DNA of 64,000 nt from assembly GCF_030486595.1 (NCBI RefSeq), contig NZ_JAUJZH010000034.1, positions 17,654 to 81,653 of the forward strand, given 5' to 3'. This DNA is from Variovorax ginsengisoli (GTDB lineage Bacteria > Pseudomonadota > Gammaproteobacteria > Burkholderiales > Burkholderiaceae_C). This document shows, piece after piece, positions 22,983-31,604 of the stretch (positions are counted from its first letter, which is position 1; the number at the start of each line of letters is the position of its first letter). The notes under the pieces were generated by a model. That model saw only the letters and a program-made list of their open reading frames with translations. It had not been told where the DNA came from and made no database searches. A program made the position numbers and the translations under genes.

Positions 22983-23414
22983 GTGAAATCAAAAGATTTG
23001 AGCCAGGCTGAGGTGCAGCGCGAACTGGACCTTTTCAGGCAGCCCGAGCCGAACGACGTTCCGCTCGAGATCGTCCGCAAGAAGCCCACGGCCGGGGCGG
23101 CCTTCACCCTGGCGTGCGACTCCTCCGGCCTCGACGATCAGTCGATCTACAGCTTCGTCGGAATCGACGCCGGCACCTTCTCGCGCATCAAGAAGGGCCT
23201 CGCCACGCTGCAGGCTGACCTCGTGGCGAAGTTCTGCTACGCGGTCAACAACCGGATCTATCCCGAGTGGTGCGCCTTCCAACTCGGCTGCACCTTGGTC
23301 GAGATCAAGACCGAGGCCGAGCGCCGCGCCGAGGCCGCCGAGAAGCGCGCTGCCGAGGCCGAACTCAAGGTCCGCGTGCTGATGGAAACGTTCCAGGTGA
23401 GGGCAACAGCATGA
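22983..23414 (+). CDS. Putative phage DNA-binding regulator
   Basis: The protein has 143 residues. The GTG start has GAAGGGG about 10 bp upstream. The core (AFTLACDSSGLDDQSIYSFV, GIDAGTFSRIKKGLATLQ, NNRIYPEWCAFQLGCTLV) is helix-turn-helix-like: a conserved-looking GIDAGTFSRI-type recognition helix and an YPEW motif. The C-terminal ~35 residues are a Glu/Arg/Ala coiled coil. Its position right after the early terminator is that of a CII-like regulator. The function is inferred from position and HTH character only. Confidence 0.75.
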   Translation: MKSKDLSQAEVQRELDLFRQPEPNDVPLEIVRKKPTAGAAFTLACDSSGLDDQSIYSFVGIDAGTFSRIKKGLATLQADLVAKFCYAVNNRIYPEWCAFQLGCTLVEIKTEAERRAEAAEKRAAEAELKVRVLMETFQVRATA

Positions 23415-23722
23415 GACCGCTCAGCAAGGCCATGCAGGTGCTGGCCGCCGTGGGCCAGGCCACCACCTACGCCGAGATGCAGGCCACGACCGGCTTCGCG
23501 ATCCCGCTGCTGACCTCCTACATGGGCCAGCTCAAGCTGCGCGGCCTGGCCGCCCGGGTGAATGAAGGCGCCCCGCACGGCGAGCCCGCGGTCTGGCGCA
23601 TCACGTCGGCCGGCATGGATGCCCTGAACCCCGCCGAGCATCTGCTCGCCCCGGGCGAGACCACGATCAGCCGGGCGATCCGCGTGCGGCCGGCCCTTGC
23701 CACCTGCTGGAGTGCCGCATGA
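23411..23722 (+). CDS. Small winged-helix-like phage protein
   Basis: The protein has 103 residues. It overlaps its neighbours by 4 bp on both sides. MQVLAAVGQATTYAEMQATT, then IPLLTSYMGQLKLRGLAARV and WRITSAGMDALN has the helix pattern of a winged-helix domain. Probably a DNA-binding accessory factor; no family is recognised. Confidence 0.7.
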   Translation: MRPLSKAMQVLAAVGQATTYAEMQATTGFAIPLLTSYMGQLKLRGLAARVNEGAPHGEPAVWRITSAGMDALNPAEHLLAPGETTISRAIRVRPALATCWSAA

Positions 23723-23988
23723 CAACCCGATCCGTCTTCGACTGGAACACCGGCGAGCCCACCGTCTTCCTGCCCCTGCAGACCGCAGCCAACCGCCGCG
23801 CCGCGGCCGCCATGGTGGTCGACAAGGCCCGCGCCGCGGGCATCGAGCCGTCGGTCATTCTCGGCATCTCGAGGAAGTCCGACGAACGGGCGGCCGAGCG
23901 CCGCCGCTACTCACCGCCGGTGGAAGGCGCTGCAGCTGGCCAGCGCGCTGCCGATCGGCGTGACGCGCTGCGCAGAGGGAGCATCTAG
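23719..23988 (+). CDS. Small phage protein of unknown function
   Basis: The protein has 89 residues starting MTTRSVFDWNTGEPTVFLPL, with an Ala/Arg-rich C-terminus. It starts within the previous stop (ATGA). No domain recognised. Confidence 0.6.
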   Translation: MTTRSVFDWNTGEPTVFLPLQTAANRRAAAAMVVDKARAAGIEPSVILGISRKSDERAAERRRYSPPVEGAAAGQRAADRRDALRRGSI

Positions 23989-24237
23989 ATGGCCGCCGTC
24001 CTGCGCTCCGACCTGACCGACGACGAGCTCGAGGCCCACATCGTCGACTGCGGCCGCCTGTTCCTGAAGGCGCACGGGGAGGGCGACATGGCCCTCGCAC
24101 GCCACTGGCTGGCCGAGGAGGTCAAGGCGGTCAAGTCGCGCTCGCCGGCCGCCGTGGCCCGGCTCGAAGACGACTACTTCTCCTACGACGCCGAGAAGGC
24201 CCGCATGGATGCGCAGCGGAGGGCGGCTGGTGGCTGA
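23989..24237 (+). CDS. Small acidic phage protein of unknown function
   Basis: The protein has 82 residues starting MAAVLRSDLTDDELEAHIVD. It is helical and charged (LARHWLAEEVKAVKSRS, RLEDDYFSYDAEKARMDAQR). The start directly abuts the previous stop. Function unknown. Confidence 0.65.
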   Translation: MAAVLRSDLTDDELEAHIVDCGRLFLKAHGEGDMALARHWLAEEVKAVKSRSPAAVARLEDDYFSYDAEKARMDAQRRAAGG

Positions 24238-25243
24238 TGTGTCCGATGTCAAGCCAAGGGCGTCGGGCCGCTACCGCAAGGTCGAGGTCCGCACTTGGGG
24301 AGATGAGAAGTTTCGTGCACTGTCGCCGATGCCTGCGTGCGCACAGGGCCTTTGGCTCTACCTGATCACTGGGCCCCATACCGGTCCAATTCCGGGCCTG
24401 TTTCGTGCCGGCCGCGCGGCGATGGCGGAGGACCTCGACTGGGAGCAGGAAGCCTTTGACAAAGCCTTTCGGGAAGTCTTCGCCCAAGGCATGGTGAAAG
24501 CCGACTTCAAGGCCCGGGTCATGTGGGTCCCGAAGGCCATCAAGCACAACCGTCCGGAGTCGCCGAACGTGGTGAAAAGCTGGGCTGCCGAGTTCGACCT
24601 GATCCCTGAATGTGACCTCAAGCGCGAGGCCCTGGAATCACTGAGAGCCAGTATCCATGCGCTCGGAGAGTCTTTCGCCAAGGCTTTCGATGAGTCTTTC
24701 GGTAAGCCTTCCGCAAAGCCTTCCCCGAAGGCTATGCCTAATCAGGAACAGGAGCAGGAGCAGGAACAGGAGCAGGAAGAAGACCAAGGAGCTAACGCTC
24801 CTTTGCCGCCGGCTCCGCCGCCAGCTCCGCCCGGCCCACCGGCTCCGCCGGCAGGACTCTTCGGCGAAGGCGAGAACGACGCACCGGCGGTCGATGTGCC
24901 GCCTTGTCCCCATGCCAAGCTGCTTGCGCTGTTCGCCAAAGCGGTGCCGGAACTGCCGCAGCCGCGTCGCGAGATGTGGGAGGACAGCGCCGGCGCGGAA
25001 GCGATGCGACAGCGCTGGAAATGGCTCCTGACGGCCGTCCGTTCCAACACCGGCGAGCGCTACGCGGCCAACGCCGCAGAAGGCCTCGACTGGTTCAAGC
25101 GCTTCTTCGACGCCGTCGGCGAGTCCGACTTTCTCAGCGGTCGCAATGGCAAGTGGAAGCGCTGCGATCTCGGCTGGCTCATGAAGCGCGAGAACTTTCG
25201 CAAAGTGGTCGAGGGCCACTACACCAACAAGGAAACGGCATGA
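24230..25243 (+). CDS. Phage replication initiator-like protein
   Basis: The protein has 337 residues from GTG at 24230, chosen for its SD GGAGGG; an upstream ATG at 24209 would add 7 residues. The N-terminal ~130 residues (YRKVEVRTWGDEKFRALSPM, then GPIPGLFRAGRAAMAEDLDW) resemble the helix-turn-helix domain of phage replication O-like proteins. A low-complexity linker (QEQEQEQEQEQEED, then a Pro/Ala stretch) leads to a C-terminal domain (MRQRWKWLLTA, DWFKRFFDAV, DLGWLMKRENF) typical of such proteins. It directly precedes and overlaps the DnaB-type helicase, so helicase loading is the likely job. Confidence 0.8.
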   Translation: MADVSDVKPRASGRYRKVEVRTWGDEKFRALSPMPACAQGLWLYLITGPHTGPIPGLFRAGRAAMAEDLDWEQEAFDKAFREVFAQGMVKADFKARVMWVPKAIKHNRPESPNVVKSWAAEFDLIPECDLKREALESLRASIHALGESFAKAFDESFGKPSAKPSPKAMPNQEQEQEQEQEQEEDQGANAPLPPAPPPAPPGPPAPPAGLFGEGENDAPAVDVPPCPHAKLLALFAKAVPELPQPRREMWEDSAGAEAMRQRWKWLLTAVRSNTGERYAANAAEGLDWFKRFFDAVGESDFLSGRNGKWKRCDLGWLMKRENFRKVVEGHYTNKETA

Positions 25244-26682
25244 ACGACCGCGTCAACGACGACTACCTGCAGCTGTCGAGCGATATCGCGCAGCTGCGAA
25301 TCCCTCCGCATTCCATCGAATCCGAGTCGAGCGTGCTGGGCGGCCTGATGATGGACAACGGAGCCTGGGACCGTGTCGGCGACATGCTGGCCGACACTGA
25401 CTTCTACCGGGCCGAGCACAAGATCGTCTTCGCCGCGATCTCCACCCTGATCAACGCTTCGAAGCCGGCCGACGTCGTGACCGTCTTCGCCGAGCTGCAG
25501 AAGAGCGGCAAGGCGGACGACGTGGGCGGCCTGGGCTACCTGAACACCCTGGCGCAGTTTGTGCCCGTCGCCGGGAACGTCCGGCGCTACGCGGAAGTCG
25601 TGCGCGAGCGCGCCATCCTGCGCAAGCTGATTTCGGCGGCCGACGAGATCGCGACCACCGCCTTCAACACGCAGGGCAAGGGCGTCGATGCCGTGCTGGA
25701 CGCGGCCATGGCCAAGGTCATGCAGATCAGTCCGGATGGCCACGGTGACGACTGGGAGAGCATGAGCGACGGCGTCGTCCAGATGCTGGACCGGATCACC
25801 GATCAGGCCGCCGGCGAAGCGCCGCCGGACTTCACGCCCACCGGATTGGTGGATCTCGACAAGAGGCTGGACGGCGGCATGCGGGCCGGCGAGCTGTACG
25901 TCATCGGCGCGCGGCCGGGCATGGGCAAGAGCGCGCTGGCCCTGTCGATCGGCGTGCACGTCGGCCTGCACGAAGGCCTCAACGTCGGCATGTTCTCGAT
26001 GGAAATGCCGAAAGCCCAGGTCATGAACCGCGCGATGTCGATGCTCTCGCACATCCATCTCAGCCGGATCAAGCGCGGCGAGCGCCTCAAGGACTATGAC
26101 TGGCCCGCCCTCACGTCGGCCGTCGAGAAGCTGCGCCAAGTCAACTTCCACGTCAGCGACAAAAGCGGCCTGAACATCAACCAGCTGCGTACCCGTGCTC
26201 GCGCGCTGCGCCGGCGCCACGGCAAGCTCGGCTGCCTGATCGTCGACTACCTCGGGCTGATGGACGGCACCGACCCGAAGATGCCGCGCGTCTACCAACT
26301 CGAGGAGGTGACGAAGGGCCTGAAGAGCCTCGCCAAGGAACTGCAGTGCCCGATCCTGCTGTTGGCCCAGGTGAATCGGAAGGTGGAGGAGCGGCCCGAC
26401 CAGATGCCGATCCTGGCCGACCTGCGCGACTCTGGCTCGATCGAGCAGGACGCCGACGTCGTCATCTTCGTGCACCGGCCCTACAAGGCGAAGCCGGACC
26501 TGGCCGACGAGTGGAAGTACTACGCCAAGGTCCAGGTGGCGAAGTCGCGTGATGGCGAGCCGGGCTTCGTTGACCTGATGTACGTCGGCGAGAACACCCA
26601 GTTTCTGAACTGGCCCGAGGAGACGCCGATCCCGACCAGCCAGGTGCGCGTCGCGCGCGCCAGCAAAGGAGGCGACCTGTGA
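25240..26682 (+). CDS. DnaB-like replicative helicase
   Basis: The protein has 480 residues from ATG at 25240. It is a hexameric 5'-3' helicase that unwinds phage DNA at the fork. The N-terminal domain (IPPHSIESESSVLGGLMMDN) is followed by the RecA-like motor. Walker A is GARPGMGKS (223-231), Walker B is LIVDYLGLM, and H4-type QVNRKVEERPDQMP and DLRDSGSIEQDADVVIF are present. It overlaps the initiator-like gene and the resolvase gene, forming a replication cassette. Confidence 0.95.
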   Translation: MNDRVNDDYLQLSSDIAQLRIPPHSIESESSVLGGLMMDNGAWDRVGDMLADTDFYRAEHKIVFAAISTLINASKPADVVTVFAELQKSGKADDVGGLGYLNTLAQFVPVAGNVRRYAEVVRERAILRKLISAADEIATTAFNTQGKGVDAVLDAAMAKVMQISPDGHGDDWESMSDGVVQMLDRITDQAAGEAPPDFTPTGLVDLDKRLDGGMRAGELYVIGARPGMGKSALALSIGVHVGLHEGLNVGMFSMEMPKAQVMNRAMSMLSHIHLSRIKRGERLKDYDWPALTSAVEKLRQVNFHVSDKSGLNINQLRTRARALRRRHGKLGCLIVDYLGLMDGTDPKMPRVYQLEEVTKGLKSLAKELQCPILLLAQVNRKVEERPDQMPILADLRDSGSIEQDADVVIFVHRPYKAKPDLADEWKYYAKVQVAKSRDGEPGFVDLMYVGENTQFLNWPEETPIPTSQVRVARASKGGDL

Positions 26683-27158
26683 TCTACATAGGCATCGACC
26701 CTGGCCTGTCTGGCGCCATCTCGTTCGTGAGCGAACGCTCGTGCATCGTCGAGGACCTGCCCACCATGCCGCTGCCCGGCACCGGCCTGATCACGAAGAA
26801 GATCGACGGCCGCGCGCTGGCGCAGCTGATCCGGAAGAACGTCCCGATCGGCGAGACCGCCGAGGCCTACGTCGAGCAGGTCAGCACCATGGGCGGCAAA
26901 GACAACGCGCTGCAGACCCAAGGGTCGCTGATGCGCTCCCTGGGTGCCATCGAGACGGTGCTCGAGTGCATGGGCTACCGGCCCACGATGCTCAGCCCGC
27001 AGAAGTGGAAGCGCTTCTACGGGCTCGACTCGGACAAGAAGCGATCCCTGGCCACCGCCCGCGCGCTCTACGAAGCGGCGCCGCTGTCGCTCGCCAAGCA
27101 TCACAACCGCGCCGAGGCGGTGCTCATCGGTCACTGGGGTCTGAGGAACAAGGCATGA
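26679..27158 (+). CDS. RuvC-like Holliday-junction resolvase
   Basis: The protein has 159 residues. The GTG start has SD AAGGAGG and overlaps the helicase stop. It has an RNase H-fold with acidic residues D7 (GIDPGLSGAI), E66 (YVEQV) and E146 (HHNRAEAVLIG). MGGKDNALQTQGSL and LSPQKWKRFYGL match the phage RuvC-like family. It would resolve branched DNA before packaging. Confidence 0.85.
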   Translation: MIYIGIDPGLSGAISFVSERSCIVEDLPTMPLPGTGLITKKIDGRALAQLIRKNVPIGETAEAYVEQVSTMGGKDNALQTQGSLMRSLGAIETVLECMGYRPTMLSPQKWKRFYGLDSDKKRSLATARALYEAAPLSLAKHHNRAEAVLIGHWGLRNKA

Positions 27159-27646
27159 AGCTCCGCACCTGGCTCCGCAACCTGGGCGCTGCGCGCGCCC
27201 CGGACTTCATCATCGGCGGCGCCGAAGATCCCTACCTGCTTCGGTGGTGGCTGATCCCGCGCAATCGCTTCTTCAACGTCTACCTGCACTGCTTCAAGCG
27301 CAGCGACGACGACCGCGCGCTCCACGATCACCCGTGGCTCTTCAACTGCAGCTGGTTGCTCGATGGCCAATACATGGAGCACACGCCGGCCGGCCAGGTC
27401 GAGCGCCGCGCCGGCGCCCTGAAGTTCCGCTGGGGTCCTGCGCCACACCGCGTCGAACTGCTGACGGTCGCCGACTCTGTAGCCTCGCAGCCTGACAACC
27501 GTCGCCCGATCCCATGCTGGACGCTCTTCGTCACTGGCCCGCGCGTGCGCGAGTGGGGCTTCTACTGCGATCGAGGCTGGGTGCACTGGAAGTGGTTCAC
27601 CGCGCCCGGCGACAAGGGTGCAGTGGGGAAGGGGTGTGATGCGTGA
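27155..27646 (+). CDS. Cupin-like phage protein
   Basis: The protein has 163 residues. The central HDHPW with flanking beta strands, and later PCWTLFVTGPRVREWGF, suggest a metal-binding cupin fold (His-x-His plus later His/Glu). Related genes are common in tailed-phage early regions but have no known function. It overlaps the resolvase gene by 4 bp. Confidence 0.75.
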   Translation: MKLRTWLRNLGAARAPDFIIGGAEDPYLLRWWLIPRNRFFNVYLHCFKRSDDDRALHDHPWLFNCSWLLDGQYMEHTPAGQVERRAGALKFRWGPAPHRVELLTVADSVASQPDNRRPIPCWTLFVTGPRVREWGFYCDRGWVHWKWFTAPGDKGAVGKGCDA

Positions 27647-27795
27647 TGCTTGTCCTCAAGCCCATCGGCCGCGGCAAGTGGCGCCCCATGTCCATTGAGG
27701 TCGACGAGCGTCGCGTGCCGCCGTTCTTCGTCACGGTGGGCCAGCGCATCACCATCGGCGGCGTGGTGTTCCGGATTGCGGAGGTTCGGCCGTGA
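27646..27795 (+). CDS. Small phage protein of unknown function
   Basis: The protein has 49 residues from ATG at 27646 (MLVLKPIGRGKWRPMSIEVD), with an alternative GTG at 27643. It has basic beta-strand character (VGQRITIGGVVFRIAEV). Its TGA overlaps the GTG of the next gene. Too short for a domain assignment. Confidence 0.6.
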   Translation: MLVLKPIGRGKWRPMSIEVDERRVPPFFVTVGQRITIGGVVFRIAEVRP

Positions 27796-28232
27796 ACACG
27801 ATCTCCATCATCCAGCCTAAGCGCCCCAGCGGTCCGGGATGGGAGCGGGAAACGCCTCCGCCGGCCGTGCTGAATCTCGGATACCCCATCGAGGTCTGGT
27901 GGCACGCCGGCAACCGCCTGCAGGCATTTAGCGCGGTCGAGGTCGCCCGCGATCCGGGCCAATTGCATCTCGGCCCCGAGTATCACTTGAGCGTCAGCAG
28001 CGAAAACGAGCGCGGCAAGGTGCGATGCAGCGGCGCGGACGCCCTGTGGGTGCTCAACGAGTTCGGCCTGCTCGACGCGAAAGAGGACAACCACGTGCCG
28101 AACGGCATCGCGCGCAACTTCTGGCGACCGGTCGCTGACAACCTCTCCGGGTACGAGTGTCCATGCGTGGACGACGAGCCGGCGATCCGCGAAGACAAGG
28201 GCGACTTCGTTTGGCGGGGGATCACGCGATGA
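27792..28232 (+). CDS. Phage protein of unknown function
   Basis: The protein has 146 residues. GTG overlaps the previous stop. It begins MNTISIIQPKRPSGPGWERE. It is acidic and rich in short beta strands (YPIEVWWHAGNRLQAFSAVE; EYHLSVSSENERGKVRCSGA). The CPCVDDEPAIRE end has two cysteines. No family recognised. Confidence 0.7.
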   Translation: MNTISIIQPKRPSGPGWERETPPPAVLNLGYPIEVWWHAGNRLQAFSAVEVARDPGQLHLGPEYHLSVSSENERGKVRCSGADALWVLNEFGLLDAKEDNHVPNGIARNFWRPVADNLSGYECPCVDDEPAIREDKGDFVWRGITR

Positions 28233-28687
28233 CCACCCGAAGCATCCTCGTCGCCAGCCCGCGCGCCGCTCACGAAGCCGTGGTCGACCTCTACCAGAAC
28301 GTGATCAAGGAACACACCCGCACTGGGGCGGCCGGGATCCTGACCTGGGAGACGGTGGACCAGTACCACCGCCATCAGCTCCGGAAGATGTTCCACGGCC
28401 CGATCCTGAAGGACATCGCCGAGCAGGTGTGGCTCTGGGACGGCCGGGTCGGGGAGCGCGTGCGGTACGCCCCGCTGGTGTGGAAAGCCTTCTTCGCCGA
28501 GATGTTCATTGAACCCGAGTTCGAGGAATACACCGTCCGCGCGACTGGCGAGATGAAGGTCCGCCAGCGCCGGCGGAGCACCGAAGCCCTCTCGGACGAC
28601 AAGTTCGCGCTGTTCGTGCTGCAGGTATGCGCTTTCGCGTGCACCGAGCTCGGCGTCGAGTTCATTGAGATGGAGCCCCAGCAATGA
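28229..28687 (+). CDS. ninB: NinB-family recombination protein
   Basis: The protein has 152 residues. NinB-type features are LRKMFHGPILKDIAEQVWLW, then LVWKAFFAEMFI, RRRSTEALSDDKFALFVLQV and FACTELGVEFIEM. In lambda, NinB (Orf) binds single-stranded DNA and RecFOR-type substrates and aids recombination. It overlaps its neighbours by 4 bp, in a cluster with a resolvase and two nucleases. Confidence 0.85.
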   Translation: MTTRSILVASPRAAHEAVVDLYQNVIKEHTRTGAAGILTWETVDQYHRHQLRKMFHGPILKDIAEQVWLWDGRVGERVRYAPLVWKAFFAEMFIEPEFEEYTVRATGEMKVRQRRRSTEALSDDKFALFVLQVCAFACTELGVEFIEMEPQQ

Positions 28688-29220
28688 AGTGGACCGAGCA
28701 CACCATCGCCCGCGCCATCGCGCTGCAGACGCTCGCCCGGAAGTGCGTGGTGCTGGTGGACAACTGCAACTGGACCGGCCACGAGTGCGACGTCCTGGCG
28801 GTGACGACTGACCTGCGCATCATCGACGTCGAGGTCAAGATCAGCCGCGCCGACCTGAAGGCTGATGCCAAGAAGGAAAAGTGGTGGGAGCGCATCACGT
28901 CGTACCAGGGCATGGGCCCGCCGCAGCTGCGCCCCCACCCGCGCAAGGTCTGGAAGCACTACTACGCGCTGCCGGCCGAGATCTGGGACGATTCGCTGCT
29001 CGCATTCCTGCCGTCGCCGGCCAGTGGCGTGCTGCTGCTCCGGCCGGGCCAGAACCCCGACGCCATGCCGGTGGTGGTCAGCTGCCAGCGGCGGGCGACG
29101 CCGAACAAGGACGCGGCGCGCATCACGGCGCAGAGCGCGATCGACATCGCCCGGCTGGCCAACCTACGGATGTGGGAGTCGTATCACCAGGCCCGCCACC
29201 GCGTGCTGGAGCCGGCATGA
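28684..29220 (+). CDS. PD-(D/E)XK nuclease-like protein
   Basis: The protein has 178 residues. ECDVLAV (E34, D36) and the E-x-K in IIDVEVKIS (E50, K52) form a PD-(D/E)XK active site. KKEKWWERITSY and HYYALPAEIW are typical of a phage nuclease family related to MmcB-like repair proteins. It lies in the recombination/replication group and probably processes DNA ends or branched DNA. Confidence 0.8.
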   Translation: MKWTEHTIARAIALQTLARKCVVLVDNCNWTGHECDVLAVTTDLRIIDVEVKISRADLKADAKKEKWWERITSYQGMGPPQLRPHPRKVWKHYYALPAEIWDDSLLAFLPSPASGVLLLRPGQNPDAMPVVVSCQRRATPNKDAARITAQSAIDIARLANLRMWESYHQARHRVLEPA

Positions 29221-29741
29221 AGCAGCGCAAGCCCATGTCCCGCGGTACCGGCTTCGCCCGCAAGGTCTACGAGCGCGCGCCGGCCGCACCGGCACGGCCG
29301 CTCGAGCGCCCCGTCGTCGTCGCGCGCATCACCTCGGTCGTCAAGGCGGTGCCGAAGTCGCCGCGCGCCGAGAACAAGCACCTGTTGAGCATGGCCCGGG
29401 GCCGGCCCTGCCTGATCCGCAGCCCGATCTGCGACGGCGGCACCGATACGACGGTCGCCTGTCACGGCGGCGGCGTCGCGAACGGGAAGGGCACGGGCTA
29501 CAAGGTCGGCGACCACCTGACGGCCTGGGGCTGCCACTGTTGCAACCACTACACCGATGCGTACGGCGGCGCCACGCGCGCGCAGAAGACGGCGGCCTTC
29601 ATGGCCGGCCATCTCCGCCAGGTGCTGGCATGGCGCGCGATCGTCGCGGACCAGAGCCAGCCACCGAAGGACCGCGCCGCCGCCCGGTGGGCGCTCGACC
29701 ACCTCAATGCAACGCCCGTAGGGCAGGGAGACACGCTATGA
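29217..29741 (+). CDS. DUF1364 putative nuclease
   Basis: The protein has 174 residues. The C-terminal half has the DUF1364 pattern: SMARGRPCLIRSPICDGG, then ACHGGGVANGKGTGYKVGDH, WGCHCCNHYTD. Cysteines and histidines probably coordinate zinc in an HNH-like fold. The N-terminal ~50 residues are basic and disordered (KPMSRGTGFARKVYERAP). Such proteins are found beside ninB in lambdoid-type phages. Confidence 0.82.
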   Translation: MKQRKPMSRGTGFARKVYERAPAAPARPLERPVVVARITSVVKAVPKSPRAENKHLLSMARGRPCLIRSPICDGGTDTTVACHGGGVANGKGTGYKVGDHLTAWGCHCCNHYTDAYGGATRAQKTAAFMAGHLRQVLAWRAIVADQSQPPKDRAAARWALDHLNATPVGQGDTL

Positions 29742-30049
29742 ACTGCCGAGAAGGCGATCTCGCCTACGTCACGGACATGCCCTATCCGGTGTCCGAGGCC
29801 AATGGCCGGTTCGTCCAGGTGAAAGAGCTGGTGCTGGCCGCTGGCGAGGCCTACTGGTTGCTCGACAAGCCGGTTAGGTTCCGCGCCAGGGCCAATTTCA
29901 GCCTGATGGGCGTTTGCTTCTTCAAGGGCGAACCGGTCGCGGTCGATGCGATCGCAGACGCCTACCTGCGCCCCATCCGAGACCCCGGCGACGACGCCGT
30001 CGACGAGATGGTTCGCTTCTTCCCGGCGCCGAAGCTGGAGACCGCATGA
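29738..30049 (+). CDS. Small phage protein of unknown function
   Basis: The protein has 103 residues starting MNCREGDLAYVTDMPYPVSE. The GDLAYVT and beta-rich KELVLAAGEAYWLL pattern suggest a small SH3-like barrel, though this is only an impression. Coupled (ATGA) to both neighbours. Confidence 0.65.
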   Translation: MNCREGDLAYVTDMPYPVSEANGRFVQVKELVLAAGEAYWLLDKPVRFRARANFSLMGVCFFKGEPVAVDAIADAYLRPIRDPGDDAVDEMVRFFPAPKLETA

Positions 30050-30237
30050 CGCCCATCTCCATCGCCGACCTGGCCGGCGCGGTGCTCGAGCGGCTGCCGC
30101 GGTCCGATGCTGCGCCCGACCTGCCATGCACCACCGCGCACCCGGTCACTGGCGCGGCCGTGGTGCTGGACGCCCGCACGTCGGAAGCGCAGATCCGCCC
30201 GATCCTTGCGGTCGACTTCTACGAGGGGCGGCCGTGA
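30046..30237 (+). CDS. Small phage protein of unknown function
   Basis: The protein has 63 residues starting MTPISIADLAGAVLERLPRS. It contains TTAHPVTGAAVVLDARTS and ends DFYEGRP. Overlapping starts and stops on both sides (ATGA and GTGA) support translation. No domain recognised. Confidence 0.6.
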   Translation: MTPISIADLAGAVLERLPRSDAAPDLPCTTAHPVTGAAVVLDARTSEAQIRPILAVDFYEGRP

Positions 30238-30716
30238 GAAAACGCACCGTTCGCCGCAAGGTCTGGACGAAGGACGCGAACGCTTTCGCGTCGGCGATCT
30301 CCGGCGCTTGCATCATCGACGACGGCCGCCTCGAGCAACTCCGGGTGCGTGATCGCGCCGCGGTCGAGGCCTTCCGCACCGGCACGGCCACCGACCAGCA
30401 TTGGCGCGACATCGCTGACCTGGTGAACATCTCCGAGGTCCTGTGCGAGTGGGGCGTCGGCACGCAGGAAGTTGCGCCGGTGCTCAAGGATGTCGAGCGC
30501 CACCTCAGAGAGGCGATCGACCGGTATCAGCGTACGCAGCGCATGGGCACGACCGGTCCGGGCCTGAAGGCATTCGCCGACCTGCTGGAGTACTTCGACC
30601 TGCAGCGCACCAGCGTCGGCCTCGCTACCTACGAGCGTGCCGTGCAGAAGGTCATCGACCGGGTGCGATCCGGCTACACCGGCTCGAAGGTCGAGCCTCA
30701 AGGAGCTACCGCATGA
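30234..30716 (+). CDS. Conserved-style phage protein of unknown function
   Basis: The protein has 160 residues from GTG at 30234 (VRKRTVRRKVWTKDANAFAS). It has a basic N-terminus and an all-helical body (RDRAAVEAFRTGTATDQHWR; VLKDVERHLREAIDRYQRTQ; GLKAFADLLEYFDLQRTSVG). It resembles a family often seen upstream of Q-like genes in Burkholderiales phages, without known function. Confidence 0.72.
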   Translation: MRKRTVRRKVWTKDANAFASAISGACIIDDGRLEQLRVRDRAAVEAFRTGTATDQHWRDIADLVNISEVLCEWGVGTQEVAPVLKDVERHLREAIDRYQRTQRMGTTGPGLKAFADLLEYFDLQRTSVGLATYERAVQKVIDRVRSGYTGSKVEPQGATA

Positions 30717-30979
30717 AGCGCTCTCTCGTCGCCCGCATGGTGCATTCGCTGCTCTGCTGGGGGCCATCCCGAACAAACCACCAAGCGCCGACGGTCCGAT
30801 TGCCGCCGAGCCCGCCAATGGAGCGAGGCGTTTTCGGTCACCAGCCCAACCGCTGGAACGGCCCGCCGCCGATGGTGCGCCCGGCGCGACCGCCCCTCGA
30901 CTGCCGCGGACCTGCGCCCCTCGATTTCCCCGAGATCGACACATCACTTCTCCCACTGCCCAAGGAAACCGCACCGTGA
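30713..30979 (+). CDS. Small proline-rich phage protein
   Basis: The protein has 88 residues with SD AAGGAG. The sequence is very rich in Pro and Arg (VRLPPSPPMERGVFGHQPNR; PPMVRPARPPLDCRGPAPLD). It is likely disordered. It is coupled to both neighbours, but composition alone does not prove it is functional. Confidence 0.5.
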   Translation: MKRSLVARMVHSLLCWGPSRTNHQAPTVRLPPSPPMERGVFGHQPNRWNGPPPMVRPARPPLDCRGPAPLDFPEIDTSLLPLPKETAP

Positions 30980-31176
30980 CTCCACTGGAAATCATGCGAG
31001 CGCTTCGCAAAGCGATGCAGGCTGCGGAGCCTGGAACCCACGAGGTGGAACTCGAAGGGCACCGCATCCTGTTCGAGCGAAGCGACATCGTCACCATCCT
31101 CGCCTGCTTCGTGGACGGCGAGCAGACCTTCCCGAGGCCCGAGCCTACGTCGATCAAACCTGAGGAACTGCATTGA
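30976..31176 (+). CDS. Small phage protein of unknown function
   Basis: The protein has 66 residues from GTG at 30976 (VTPLEIMRALRKAMQAAEPG). A helical start is followed by a beta-like HEVELEGHRILFERSDIVTI. Function unknown. Confidence 0.6.
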   Translation: MTPLEIMRALRKAMQAAEPGTHEVELEGHRILFERSDIVTILACFVDGEQTFPRPEPTSIKPEELH

Positions 31177-31604
31177 AGCCAACTCAACACCTCACCACCG
31201 TCGCCGCGCTGCCCTCGGGCGCCGGCCAGGCTGCACACCTCGCTCCCGAGGTCAGCAAGAAGGCCATTCCCACCGGCGGCTTTCACTTGATCGGCATGGA
31301 TCTAGCAGGCGGTCCCGAGATCGTGGTCATCCACAACTTCCTTAGTGTGGCGAACCCAGAGCAGCTCCGCGCGGCAATCGCCACATCCATGCGCCCGAGG
31401 GGGAAGGCGAGGGGATTGACGCAGGTCGCCGCGCCGGCGCTGCCCGAAGGTGAGCTGGCCGGCATGCGGCCGACTGGGGTCATCGTCGATGAGCTCGGCA
31501 GCACCGCAGCCTTCGCTGCCTTGGCTGCAGCCTGCATGGGTGATGCCGCCACCCCCGCAGACAAGCAGGGCTTCGAACCCACCGAATACACAGAGAGGAA
31601 TTGA
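31173..31604 (+). CDS. Phage protein of unknown function
   Basis: The protein has 143 residues. The probable start is TTG at 31173, overlapping the previous stop. Extended Ala/Pro-rich parts flank GPEIVVIHNFLSVANPEQLR. It directly precedes the DnaJ-type zinc protein. No domain recognised. Confidence 0.6.
   Translation: MKPTQHLTTVAALPSGAGQAAHLAPEVSKKAIPTGGFHLIGMDLAGGPEIVVIHNFLSVANPEQLRAAIATSMRPRGKARGLTQVAAPALPEGELAGMRPTGVIVDELGSTAAFAALAAACMGDAATPADKQGFEPTEYTERN

Noticed and set aside
30219..31286. 355-codon frame on the minus strand
   Set aside because: Antisense to a chain of small early genes with coupled starts; no domain.
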